A DNA stretch of 42,304 nucleotides, from assembly GCA_002839765.1 (NCBI GenBank), contig PGYR01000020.1:1-42304 (forward strand), given 5' to 3'. Every line of letters begins with the position of its first letter. Position 1 is the stretch's first letter. Below the pieces are notes generated by a model, which searched no databases, was not told where the DNA came from, and saw nothing but the letters and a program-made list of their open reading frames with translations. Source of the DNA: Ignavibacteriae bacterium HGW-Ignavibacteriae-4. GTDB taxonomy: Bacteria > Bacteroidota > Ignavibacteria > Kapaibacteriales > UBA2268. The translations under genes and the position numbers were made by a program. Below, in pieces: positions 17,322-24,856 of the stretch.

Positions 17322-18380
17322 ATGAAATTTATAAATTTACTCTTTTTAACTGCGGTTATGCTTACGTTCAACGCTAAAGCAGAAGATTTATCGAAGTTAA
17401 TCAATGAAGATTACAAAGCATACAGCGATAGTTTGGAACATAATATAACATCATTCACTTATTTAGATGATGATGGTAGCTATAAGACTTACTTATTGAG
17501 TAGCCAAGAATCGGACAACAATAATCCAATTTTCCAAATAGGGAGTGTTTCAAAGCTATTCACAGCGCATGCTTTGAGTAATCTAGTTATCAACGGCGAT
17601 CTGAAATTGACAACTAAAGTGAAGGAAATACTTCCTTTCATAACTTTCAAAGATGAGAACATTGCTAATATAACATTGGAGCAGCTAGCTAACCATTCTT
17701 CGGGTTTACCTAGATTGCCAGTTAATATATTTGTTGGTATGACTGATTCTCTGCAACCATATCAGAATTATACTAAAACTATGCTATATAATTTCCTAGC
17801 TAACTACGAACTAGTAAGAGCTCCCGGAAAATCTTATGAGTATTCTAATCTTGGGTTTGGACTATTAGGGAATATATTAGATACTTATCTTGCAAAAAAC
17901 AAGAATACAACATTAGAGAAATACATTCAAAAAGAAATATTCGACAAAGCCGGAATGAAAGATACAGGTCTTGAGCTTACAGCTTCTCAAAAAGAGCGCG
18001 AAGTGCAGCCATATATTGAAAATTCACCAACTCCTGCTTGGGAATTCGATGTTATCAAATGGGCTGGAGCTTTTTATAGCACGACTCAGGATTTGGCGAA
18101 GTATTTGAATCAATTCGTGACTAAAACACCAGTATTCGACCAAAAAGTATTAGAACTTTCTCGTACTATCACATTTGAGCCAAATCCGAATATGCGCATG
18201 AGTTTGGGATGGCATATTACTCCTCTTGGTAGTAATACTGTTTATTGGCACAATGGAAATACTTATGGTAATTCTGCATTTATCGGTTTTACTTCTTCAG
18301 GTAAATTTGTGGCTGTACTATCTAATAGTAACAGGATACTTGACAGTTTCGCTGTTGATGTATTGAACAGTATGAAATAA
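17322..18380 (+). CDS. Exported serine hydrolase, class C beta-lactamase / PBP4*-like
   Basis: The protein has 352 residues with a signal peptide (MKFINLLFLTAVMLTFNAKA), placing it in the periplasm. It carries the serine beta-lactamase-like triad: SVSK near residue 84 (catalytic Ser and Lys), YSNLGFG near residue 183 (Tyr-x-Asn), and HNG (third motif, HxG form) near residue 310. This family includes D,D-peptidases, esterases and class C-type enzymes; nothing here shows antibiotic hydrolysis. It follows hutI by seven bases and ends before a strong terminator. Confidence 0.9.
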   Translation: MKFINLLFLTAVMLTFNAKAEDLSKLINEDYKAYSDSLEHNITSFTYLDDDGSYKTYLLSSQESDNNNPIFQIGSVSKLFTAHALSNLVINGDLKLTTKVKEILPFITFKDENIANITLEQLANHSSGLPRLPVNIFVGMTDSLQPYQNYTKTMLYNFLANYELVRAPGKSYEYSNLGFGLLGNILDTYLAKNKNTTLEKYIQKEIFDKAGMKDTGLELTASQKEREVQPYIENSPTPAWEFDVIKWAGAFYSTTQDLAKYLNQFVTKTPVFDQKVLELSRTITFEPNPNMRMSLGWHITPLGSNTVYWHNGNTYGNSAFIGFTSSGKFVAVLSNSNRILDSFAVDVLNSMK

Positions 18381-18404
18381 GAACTCACAAAATAATTTCA
18401 ATCT

Positions 18405-18443
18405 AAAAAATCTACATTTCCAAAGGGGAAAGTAGATTTTTTT
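18405..18443 (+). terminator. Rho-independent terminator
   Basis: AAAAAATCTAC, one bulged A, then TTTCC pairs across a short loop with GGAAAGTAGATTTTTT and runs into a T-tract. The stem is about 16 bp and lies 25 bases after the hydrolase stop. The A-run at its left end means it may also terminate minus-strand transcripts. It isolates the following ECF sigma unit from upstream readthrough. Confidence 0.85.
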
Positions 18444-18515
18444 GTATCTATACTATTAGTTTTATAATATTTATCATTATAATACTACTATAATTAGAGA
18501 AATTATCATTATTTT

Positions 18516-18543
18516 GTGACAAAACGGAAACATAACTGTTATT
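18516..18543 (+). promoter_or_regulatory. Putative autoregulatory ECF promoter, copy 2 (GTGACAAAA-N11-CTGTTATT)
   Basis: GTGACAAAA, 11 bases, then CTGTTATT, ending 12 bases before the sigma gene ATG. It matches copy 1 (2513-2540) in both blocks and in spacer length, and copy 3 (42160-42187) with one change in each block. Position directly before an ECF sigma gene fits autoregulation. The distance leaves a very short leader if the ATG at 18556 is used; the in-frame ATG at 18601 would give a normal one. Confidence 0.65.
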
Positions 18544-18555
18544 GTATTAAGAGCA

Positions 18556-19125
18556 ATGGGCAAAAATTATAAAGACATATCGGATACGGTGCTCTACTAT
18601 ATGCTGAAAGGTTCTAAATCAGAATCTAAGAAGGCGTTTGATGAGCTATATAGGAGACATTCTACGAATGTTTATACCTATTGTCGTAAAGTGTTAAATA
18701 ATGACCCATTGGCTGAAGATATATTCCAAGAGACGTTCACCCGGTTCTTTGAGGGAGCAAAAAAAGAGAGAGAAATGACCAATGTACTTGGATATCTCTT
18801 GAAAATAGCTAGAAATCTTTGCCTAAATGAAAAAGCAAAGAAGTATAATAACAAAGTCGCTTTAGAAGATTTGCATTTACCACAATATGATGTGAGTTAT
18901 GCTAATATACAACTAAATGAATTGTTACAGACTGCACTAGATGCTTTACCCAAAAAGTACCGAGAAGTAATTGTTCTGCGTGAGTACTTGGATATGTCAT
19001 ATAAAGAAATAGCTGAGGCAGTAGGAACTACTATGCCTGTAGTTCGTATAAGGATATACAGAGCCAAAGGTAGAATTAGAGACCTATTAGCACCTTATTT
19101 TGAAGAAATGAAAGATTATAATTAG
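18556..19125 (+). CDS. ECF-type RNA polymerase sigma factor
   Basis: A 189-residue sigma-70 family protein of extracytoplasmic-function size. Region 2 spans about residues 26-95, with AFDELYRRHS at its start and DPLAEDIFQETFTRFFEG as the conserved region 2.2-2.4 stretch. Region 4 spans about 125-182 (LPKKYREVIVLREYLDMSYK and AEAVGTTMPVVRIRIYRAK), the -35-binding helix-turn-helix. Start at 18556 gives a 15-residue N-terminal extension; ATG 18601 is an alternative. The next gene starts right after its stop and looks like its anti-sigma factor. The motif at 18516-18543 suggests it drives its own transcription. Confidence 0.95.
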   Translation: MGKNYKDISDTVLYYMLKGSKSESKKAFDELYRRHSTNVYTYCRKVLNNDPLAEDIFQETFTRFFEGAKKEREMTNVLGYLLKIARNLCLNEKAKKYNNKVALEDLHLPQYDVSYANIQLNELLQTALDALPKKYREVIVLREYLDMSYKEIAEAVGTTMPVVRIRIYRAKGRIRDLLAPYFEEMKDYN

Positions 19126-20400
19126 ATGAATATGGATAATACAAATATTACAACATCGGAAAAGCTACACCTAATCCTTGACGGGGAATCAGAAGGTATA
19201 GATACTGCAGAAGTACTAAACGAGGTTTCGAATAGCCCAGAGCTAACACAAGAGTTCACTGACCTTGTGAGAATGAAACAGATGATGAGAGGTGCCACTG
19301 AGGCTCCGCCTGAACATCTTCGCCGTGGTATAATGGCTGGGATTGGTCTTGGTGGAAGTGGATTATGGTACTACTTACAGAATAGTGGTATGGTCGCTGC
19401 TTCAGCAGCATTCGTATCTAGCAAAGTAGGTGCTGCACTAATAGCAGGTATGGTCGGCGTATTTGCTACTTTTATGATAATGGACAATAGTGATAAACCG
19501 AACACACTTGATTATACTACTCAAAGTATTACTAATAGCCAATACACAGAGCTAGCTAGTGCTATGCCAATAGTGATGGAAGTTCCGGTTGTATCATCAA
19601 AATCTAAAAATACAAATACACGAAATAGCTCAAGCCAAGTCACTCGTAGGTATAACGAGAACCAAAGCTCTGTTAATTCTAATACTAGTCAAGTGGCTAC
19701 AAATTCGGAAAGCACTATTGCAGAAAATAATTTCTTTGAAGTTAGTGAAAGTAAAAAGGCATATAATACAAATGAGAATGTGCAAATTCTACCCACTTCT
19801 TCAGAAAGCTTAGCTGCTAATCAGGAAATACTACCAAGTATTCAATCTGAAAGACCTAGTGGATTCATAATAAATCCGACTAATAGAATCATGAGCAACG
19901 AAACTGAACAGCAAATGCTTTTTAGTCTGCAAGGAAGAGGGATTTCTAATAATTCACTACAAGCTCCAAACCTTTCTACTACGGAAGCCCCAGCTATCAA
20001 TGATATTGGTATCGCTCTGATGTATTCTGTTAATGATGAATTCGAATTAGGATTAGAGTTTGGACAAGAATTTTTTGTGAAGAAAATTAAATCAAATACG
20101 TTCAATAGCGAAGAAACTATGCTCGAGAATCAACTTACATTTTGGGGTGGAGTAAGAGCGACATATAAGTTCAATGATATGCAAATACTAGACGGATTCA
20201 GACCAATGACCTCTATTCTAATAGGTGGTACTAATCGTGGTTGGGTGACTAGAGCATCTGCTGGATTAGTATATGATATATCTAATAAATTGACAGTATT
20301 CGGTGGCCCCGAGTGGACTTCTGGATTCTACCAATTCGACTCTAAGCTATTATCTACTCACAAGTGGGGATTCCAATACGGACTTGCTCTGAAATTCTAA
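19126..20400 (+). CDS. Putative dual membrane-spanning anti-sigma factor (cytoplasmic domain + TM helix + C-terminal outer-membrane barrel)
   Basis: A 424-residue protein starting at the base after the sigma stop. Residues 1-60 are polar with an anti-sigma-like LILDGES...LNEVSNSPELTQEF pattern. A hydrophobic inner-membrane helix lies at about 101-119. Residues 120-285 are a Ser/Asn/Thr/Gln-rich, low-complexity linker, long enough to cross the periplasm. Residues about 288-424 are alternating amphipathic strands (IGIALMYSV, FELGLEFGQEFF, ASAGLVYDI) ending in LALKF with the C-terminal Phe typical of BAM-folded barrels. No signal peptide. As I recall, this order matches dual membrane-spanning anti-sigma factors described in Bacteroides. 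That it restrains the adjacent sigma is inference from position and layout. Confidence 0.75.
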   Translation: MNMDNTNITTSEKLHLILDGESEGIDTAEVLNEVSNSPELTQEFTDLVRMKQMMRGATEAPPEHLRRGIMAGIGLGGSGLWYYLQNSGMVAASAAFVSSKVGAALIAGMVGVFATFMIMDNSDKPNTLDYTTQSITNSQYTELASAMPIVMEVPVVSSKSKNTNTRNSSSQVTRRYNENQSSVNSNTSQVATNSESTIAENNFFEVSESKKAYNTNENVQILPTSSESLAANQEILPSIQSERPSGFIINPTNRIMSNETEQQMLFSLQGRGISNNSLQAPNLSTTEAPAINDIGIALMYSVNDEFELGLEFGQEFFVKKIKSNTFNSEETMLENQLTFWGGVRATYKFNDMQILDGFRPMTSILIGGTNRGWVTRASAGLVYDISNKLTVFGGPEWTSGFYQFDSKLLSTHKWGFQYGLALKF

Positions 20401-20471
20401 TAGTGAATAGAGTAGATCATTTTCAAACACTATTCATAACAAGATTGCAGGATGGATAAGATATTTATGAT

Positions 20472-20514
20472 GACTTTCTATGTCACAGCGAGGTCTAAAA
20501 AGGACGTAGAAGTC
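20472..20514. repeat. Imperfect inverted repeat in the gap after the anti-sigma gene
   Basis: GACTTTCTATGTC (20472-20484) faces GACGTAGAAGTC (20503-20514), which pair with one bulge and one mismatch around an 18-base loop. It lies in the 215-base gap between convergent genes ending at 20400 and 20616, which holds nothing else recognisable. It has no clear T-run, so a dispersed repeat is as likely as a terminator. Confidence 0.35.
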
Positions 20515-20615
20515 TCAATGTTACTTATTTTAATAAACCTGTGTTGAGTTCAATGAACGAAATTAAAATGAGGTCATTTTAACGATGGCCTATGCAATTT
20601 TAATCAACAACCCAC

Positions 20616-21128
20616 TTATTCCACTTGAGCGCTAAATTCTTGTTCTATTCTTAATCTACCGTTATTCTTTTCCCATAAACCATACTTGATTTTCATCTTA
20701 TTAACTTCTGTACCCAAATCCCAAAAGTTAACAGCCAAAAACATAACGTCCTTATAAGCTATTAGTCCAAATTTATACTTGATTTTATCGTATAAAAATG
20801 GATTTCTTTCATTAATATTATTACCATATATGATCATATTACAATTGAATTGTGGGCTAATTCTAGAATCCTCTTTAAACACACCGTCATTAATCGAATA
20901 ACCAATTTTCATACTTATTGACGGTCTAAAATGTACTGTATCAATTGGTGTAACCGCAAAAAGAGCTGTAACATCGTCTTTATCAGTAGTGTCTCTTGAA
21001 TAAATACCTAGTAGCTCTAGATTATAAAGTGGCTTTGTGTAAGTAGCAGGATCAACAAAATTTGGATTATATGTACCACAAGCACTTATTAAAATTAAAC
21101 TTATTAAAATTCCAATTGCTATCCGCAT
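20616..21128 (-). CDS. Lipoprotein D of the repeat-punctuated cluster, unknown function
   Basis: A 170-residue protein with lipobox SACG (Cys about 17) after a hydrophobic signal, so a lipoprotein. The mature part has beta-rich character and no family I recognise. Upstream (21179-21327) lies a truncated copy of two other genes' 3' ends, then a 13-codon ORF (21141-21182), before this gene's ATG. It is the last of four lipoprotein genes on the minus strand, each preceded by the membrane protein gene's 3' end or by another cassette member. Confidence 0.7.
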   Translation of the reverse strand: MRIAIGILISLILISACGTYNPNFVDPATYTKPLYNLELLGIYSRDTTDKDDVTALFAVTPIDTVHFRPSISMKIGYSINDGVFKEDSRISPQFNCNMIIYGNNINERNPFLYDKIKYKFGLIAYKDVMFLAVNFWDLGTEVNKMKIKYGLWEKNNGRLRIEQEFSAQVE

Positions 21129-21140
21129 AAACAGCTCCTA

Positions 21141-21182
21141 TCATTTTATCACTTGGTTTCTATATTTCATTCTCTCTATCAT
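21141..21182 (-). other. Vestigial 13-codon ORF coupled to repeat copy R2
   Basis: The ATG overlaps the stop of the duplicated membrane-gene tail as ATGA, exactly as the real downstream lipoprotein genes do at 23514 and 22228. It runs only 13 codons. It looks like the remnant of a former cassette gene's start rather than a functional peptide. Confidence 0.4.
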
Positions 21183-21327
21183 TTGAACACCCTCCTCTTC
21201 CACCACCAAAGTACAGCTATAACAATACTCCACTCAGCAAAGCCGATTACCGCAGGTATTAGCTCCGAATGGGCTGGGAATAGATTGAAATTATTATTTT
21301 ACATTCCTTTTAAATTTTGCAAAAGCT
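21179..21327 (-). repeat. Repeat unit R2: 3'-end fragments of lipoprotein B and the membrane protein gene
   Basis: On the minus strand, 21327-21298 repeats the last codons of lipoprotein gene B (AFAKFKRNVK and stop). A short AT linker follows, and 21287-21179 encodes NLFPAHSELIPAVIGFAEW...RRVFK and stop, a near-copy of the last 35 codons of the gene at 23511-24848. Differences from the parent include silent changes, and the ATGA stop/start overlap is kept. It resembles R1 (22225-22372) in layout. Confidence 0.8.
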
Positions 21328-21328
21328 T

Positions 21329-22228
21329 CTAATTATTTTTCTTTAATATTGTATAATACATTCCAAAATATAATATATTTAAGAAGCCCATTGATTCTCG
21401 AGATTTAAGCATCCCATTATTATAATATGAGTAGTTAACTACATTATTTAATACTGTATCTTTATTACGGATTGAGTAATCTTCATATTTTATTATCTGG
21501 CTAAACTCATTGTAATAATATTTATAATGAAATTGTACATCTTTGATTAGATGACTATATTTATTTATTTGAATGATTCTATTATTAAAATCATACCCAT
21601 ATTCAATATCTTTATATTTATCATGTAATTGCGTGCTTTGTGTTATACTTATAATGATACCATCTTTATAATATTTAATTGATTTTAAATCTATTAAGTT
21701 ATCATAATCAATAACAATTTGCATCGAATCATTCGATTCATATTCGTAATTATTTATACTGATTATTTTACCAATAGAGTCGTAGTTAATTATTTCTTTC
21801 AATTCATTTTTATTATTGCGAATGAAATCAATTTTTTTTCCAGCATAATTATCTTTGTTTAATTCCATTTTATAAAGGTAAGAATCATTGTAATAATATC
21901 TTGATTGAATTGAATCATTGACCTTTTTAATTAAAACGGAATCCGATTCAAAATAGAATTTTCTTGGACTATGTTTGTTTTTATAATATGTAATTAATAA
22001 AGTATCTTTATTAATGTAATCCAATACATTTGATTCTAAATCAAATCTTTTTTCATAATCATAACTTATTCTAAATCTTTCAGGAACATTTCTAGTCTTG
22101 TCCATTTGACATGAATTAATTAAAGATCCAATAATAAATAAAAAAGAAAAGTAAGTAATTCTAAGTACTTCCCAAGACACATCAAGCCTACTGCCAATCG
22201 TATTTCTTTTAAGTTTCACCAGTTTCAT
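21329..22228 (-). CDS. Lipoprotein C of the repeat-punctuated cluster, unknown function
   Basis: A 299-residue, very AT-rich gene. The ATG at 22228 overlaps the TGA of repeat copy R1 (ATGA). A GTG near 22180 would start directly before the signal segment (LRITYFSFLFIIGSLINSC, lipobox INSC) and may be the true start, the first ~16 codons being an extension created by the fusion to R1. The mature protein is full of Tyr/Asn/Asp repeats of the kind seen in YD or MORN-like envelope proteins (NNYEYESNDS, YYYNEFSQIIKYED). No assigned family. It ends directly before repeat copy R2. Confidence 0.7.
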   Translation of the reverse strand: MKLVKLKRNTIGSRLDVSWEVLRITYFSFLFIIGSLINSCQMDKTRNVPERFRISYDYEKRFDLESNVLDYINKDTLLITYYKNKHSPRKFYFESDSVLIKKVNDSIQSRYYYNDSYLYKMELNKDNYAGKKIDFIRNNKNELKEIINYDSIGKIISINNYEYESNDSMQIVIDYDNLIDLKSIKYYKDGIIISITQSTQLHDKYKDIEYGYDFNNRIIQINKYSHLIKDVQFHYKYYYNEFSQIIKYEDYSIRNKDTVLNNVVNYSYYNNGMLKSRESMGFLNILYFGMYYTILKKNN

Positions 22229-22372
22229 TTAAATACCCTCTTCTTCGACCACCACAGCACTACAATAACTACCCCCCACTCCGCAAAGCCGATAACAGAT
22301 GGTATTAGCTCCGAATGTGTTGGGAATAAATATAAATTATTATTTTACGTTCCTTTTAAATTTTGCAAAAGC
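22225..22372 (-). repeat. Repeat unit R1: duplicated 3' end of the membrane protein gene after lipoprotein B
   Basis: After the stop of lipoprotein gene B (its last codons are part of the unit), bases about 22330-22225 encode PTHSELIPSVIGFAEWGVV...KKRVFK and stop. By eye this is about 90% identical in DNA to the end of the gene at 23511-24848 (R0). The TGA overlaps the ATG of lipoprotein C as ATGA. There is no start codon or membrane domain for this fragment, so it is a remnant. Confidence 0.82.
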
Positions 22373-23065
22373 TGAACCATATGGTATAAATATTCTAGGT
22401 CTATATTTCCCGTCCATTACTTTGAAGAGGGAATTAGTACTATCGTGTTCAGGTGGCGTATCTGAACCATTCCAAGTATCAATTATTGCAAATTTTAGCT
22501 CTAGTGAAAACCCATCAACTCTCACAGAATATTTTTTAAGAAGTTTATTCAGTCTAGTTGTCTCTGGGGTATGTAATAAAACATACTCGGTTCGAATATA
22601 ATCTTCGTTCCTAGTTCTAACTACCTTAGTGCCATATATACTAATATATGTATCACTAAGATTCTTCTCTAGTTCATTTTTAGGAAATAGGTTTGGGAAA
22701 TTAATATATTCAAGAGAATCCAGAAAGTAATCTTTTTCAATTTCTGTCAATAAATACTTAAACTCTTCGAAGTTAGTTTCAAAAAGAATTGATTCGATAA
22801 ACCCCCACCCAACTCGATTATGAAAATAAATTGAAATAGTTTGTTCTTGGTCAACACTTACATTTACGACGAAACTCGAAGTATCTTTTCCAATAGTAAT
22901 AAAATACTTCGATTCTCTTTCTGAATAATTCTTTTTAGGAATATCCACTTTTAATATTGTAGTATCTAATTTTTGTTCAAGACTTTCATTCTGATTTTTA
23001 TTAGAACAACTGATTAATAGTATAAAAAGAAATATATAATTTAGATAGTTGTAGTTTCTGTTCAT
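22340..23065 (-). CDS. Lipoprotein B of the repeat-punctuated cluster, unknown function
   Basis: A 241-residue lipoprotein: hydrophobic signal ending in lipobox LISC (Cys about 20), then a Lys/Glu-rich, mixed alpha/beta domain with no family I recognise. It follows lipoprotein gene A by five bases. Its C-terminal codons (AFAKFKRNVK) recur as a fragment downstream of lipoprotein C (R2), showing that this gene end took part in the local duplications. GC is low. Confidence 0.72.
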   Translation of the reverse strand: MNRNYNYLNYIFLFILLISCSNKNQNESLEQKLDTTILKVDIPKKNYSERESKYFITIGKDTSSFVVNVSVDQEQTISIYFHNRVGWGFIESILFETNFEEFKYLLTEIEKDYFLDSLEYINFPNLFPKNELEKNLSDTYISIYGTKVVRTRNEDYIRTEYVLLHTPETTRLNKLLKKYSVRVDGFSLELKFAIIDTWNGSDTPPEHDSTNSLFKVMDGKYRPRIFIPYGSAFAKFKRNVK

Positions 23066-23070
23066 CTTTA

Positions 23071-23514
23071 TTATTTCGGTTTGTAATTATTAAAGTTTAT
23101 TCCATTACGTTTAAAATAATAATCAAAATACTTGTTGCTAAATCTTACTAATTCTCCATTAGTAGACCCAGTTAAAAAATAGCTTCTGTTCTCTATATAT
23201 ATTTCTATATTGATATTTCCGGCTTTTACCGAAATATTATTTTCAAATTCCATTGTTGAAATTTCCTTCCTAAACTTCTTTAATTGCGGTTGACTTAGAA
23301 GAAAGCTCCCATTAATATTACTCATTCTTACTGAATCTATATTCTCAATTTTAATGACATCAGATAAAGTATTATAAATATCTTTTAGTCTAATTGTATC
23401 TGCACATGCATAAGTTTCAGATTCTTTTGATTTTTCAATTGACATTTCTTTTTCATAACAACCTAATAAAAATTGGAAAACAATTAATAAAATTATGAAC
23501 TTAATTGATTTCAT
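23071..23514 (-). CDS. Lipoprotein A of the repeat-punctuated cluster, unknown function
   Basis: I place the start at 23514, giving MKSIKFIILLIVFQFLLGC, a lipoprotein signal with lipobox LLGC. The longer open frame from 23634 is a shadow of the membrane protein gene's 3' end. The chosen ATG overlaps that gene's TGA (ATGA), so it is translationally coupled. The 147-residue protein has a short Ser/Glu-rich spacer after the Cys and then a compact domain with no assigned family (VRMSNINGSF, NISVKAGNINIEIYIENRSY). Confidence 0.75.
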   Translation of the reverse strand: MKSIKFIILLIVFQFLLGCYEKEMSIEKSKESETYACADTIRLKDIYNTLSDVIKIENIDSVRMSNINGSFLLSQPQLKKFRKEISTMEFENNISVKAGNINIEIYIENRSYFLTGSTNGELVRFSNKYFDYYFKRNGINFNNYKPK

Positions 23515-24848
23515 TTCAATACCCTCCTCTTCCACCACCACAGCACTACAATAACTACCCCCCACTCCGCAAAGCCGATTACCGCAGGTATTAGCTCCGA
23601 ATGGGCTGGGAATAGATTGAGGTAGGGAAAGCAATTACCGATTGGTGTTAATAGAACTGTTGTGCTATCGCAATTACTAGGGTAATCTGGTATAATACTG
23701 AATAATCTCTGTGACACTACCTGTATTAGAAGAAGTGCATACAGGAAGTTTTTGTTCGCTTTCGTTAGCTCTATCTCGTCTAATATTCTACCGGCTAATA
23801 TGAAAACTACTGGGAAACCCCAATATGCTATTCGCTCTGTATCAGCACCGCCAATGTATGAGAATACAAAGATAATTGCTAGATATGTCGCCATTATCTT
23901 GTGTTGTTTCAAATAATCAATTGTCTGTCTGTAGAATAGTACTGGTACTATTATCACAGCTCCATAAGCGACTACCCACGAATGGAAGAACCTGAATAGC
24001 GATTTGGTGTAGAGCATATCAGCGGCAGCATTATAGAACTTGTGTGAGTTAGTTGGTTCGACAGCTAGAGCTATTATTGCATATACTATTAGGAAGAATA
24101 TTAGCGGTAAGACTAATAAATGCTTGTTCACTTGTATTAAGTTCACTGAACCTGTACTTCGACCCCGCTCAGCAACCATCGAAGTGAGCTTAGCTGAATC
24201 CTTGGCTTCGACAAGCTCAGCCAACGAATTAGAAGCCGAGGATTCCGTAATAAACTTAGATTTCTTATAATAAAAATACGCCTTAGCAAGTATCAGTAAT
24301 GAAGGTATCACGACTATCTCACGAACGAAGGTTCCAAATAAAGTTATAGCTGAGAGTAGGATAATGTCAAGTAAAGTTATTCCTCTTTTCAGCAATACTA
24401 ACAAAGAAGCTAGTATCAGTGAAATAGCCAAAGGATCAACTTGCACTGGATAGAATGAACCGAATCTATGATATCCATGCCACTGAGTTATATAAAAGAA
24501 TACGAGCAGATATATCACCCAATTGCGATTGATAAACCTTGCTAATAGTAATGCTAATAGTATTGAGTTTAGTATCGAGAATAGCCAATTCAGATATAGA
24601 AATCCAGATTTTATATTATCAGGAAAAATCTTTGCGACTAGATAAGGCAACCCTACACGGCTGACAAATGGGGCTTTCGTACTGATTTGCTCACCTTTAG
24701 CAGATTGCTCTGCCATTTGGTGGTAGTTTACTCCGTCCCAACCTAAACCGTTGTTGTATGAGATTTCGGGTTGTACGAAATGCGATATAGCAATAGTGAT
24801 GATAGAAAGAATAATAGCGAATAGGATATATTTTGCATTATCTTTCAT
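23511..24848 (-). CDS. Polytopic membrane protein, possibly GT-C-type glycosyltransferase, with in-frame repeat insertion
   Basis: The protein has 445 residues with about ten hydrophobic helices. The first loop has GWDGVNYHQMA and later FGTFVRE and GGADTERIAYW, reminiscent of GT-C integral-membrane glycosyltransferases that use polyprenyl-phosphate sugars (inference). It follows the UDP-sugar dehydrogenase gene by eight bases, which supports a polysaccharide role. Between two helices, residues about 201-237 (LAELVEAKDSAKLTSMVAER and flanks) are polar and encoded by palindromic repeat DNA at about 24150-24250. The last 35 codons occur in near-copy at R1 and R2 downstream. Its TGA overlaps the start of lipoprotein A. 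Confidence 0.75.
   Translation of the reverse strand: MKDNAKYILFAIILSIITIAISHFVQPEISYNNGLGWDGVNYHQMAEQSAKGEQISTKAPFVSRVGLPYLVAKIFPDNIKSGFLYLNWLFSILNSILLALLLARFINRNWVIYLLVFFYITQWHGYHRFGSFYPVQVDPLAISLILASLLVLLKRGITLLDIILLSAITLFGTFVREIVVIPSLLILAKAYFYYKKSKFITESSASNSLAELVEAKDSAKLTSMVAERGRSTGSVNLIQVNKHLLVLPLIFFLIVYAIIALAVEPTNSHKFYNAAADMLYTKSLFRFFHSWVVAYGAVIIVPVLFYRQTIDYLKQHKIMATYLAIIFVFSYIGGADTERIAYWGFPVVFILAGRILDEIELTKANKNFLYALLLIQVVSQRLFSIIPDYPSNCDSTTVLLTPIGNCFPYLNLFPAHSELIPAVIGFAEWGVVIVVLWWWKRRVLK
24156..24245. repeat. Palindromic repeat element inserted in frame within a coding sequence
   Basis: Two inverted repeats lie side by side inside the membrane protein gene: ACTTCGA (24156-24162) with TCGAAGT (24179-24185), and GAATCCTTGGCTTC (24196-24209) with GAAGCCGAGGATTC (24232-24245), 13 of 14 bases pairing. 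The stretch includes CTTCGACAAGCTCAGCC, the type of sequence seen in dispersed intergenic repeats of many Bacteroidota genomes. It is higher in GC than the gene around it and keeps the reading frame open. Confidence 0.65.
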
Positions 24849-24856
24849 TGCATTTC

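Noticed and set aside
18516-18530. CRP/FNR-type operator reading of the GTGACAAAA block
   Set aside because: There is no TCACA half-site to complete a palindrome, and the conserved second block at a fixed distance fits a promoter better.
23515-23634. N-terminal extension of lipoprotein A to an ATG at 23634
   Set aside because: Those bases encode the end of the upstream membrane protein in another frame; the ATG at 23514 gives a proper lipoprotein signal and an ATGA overlap.
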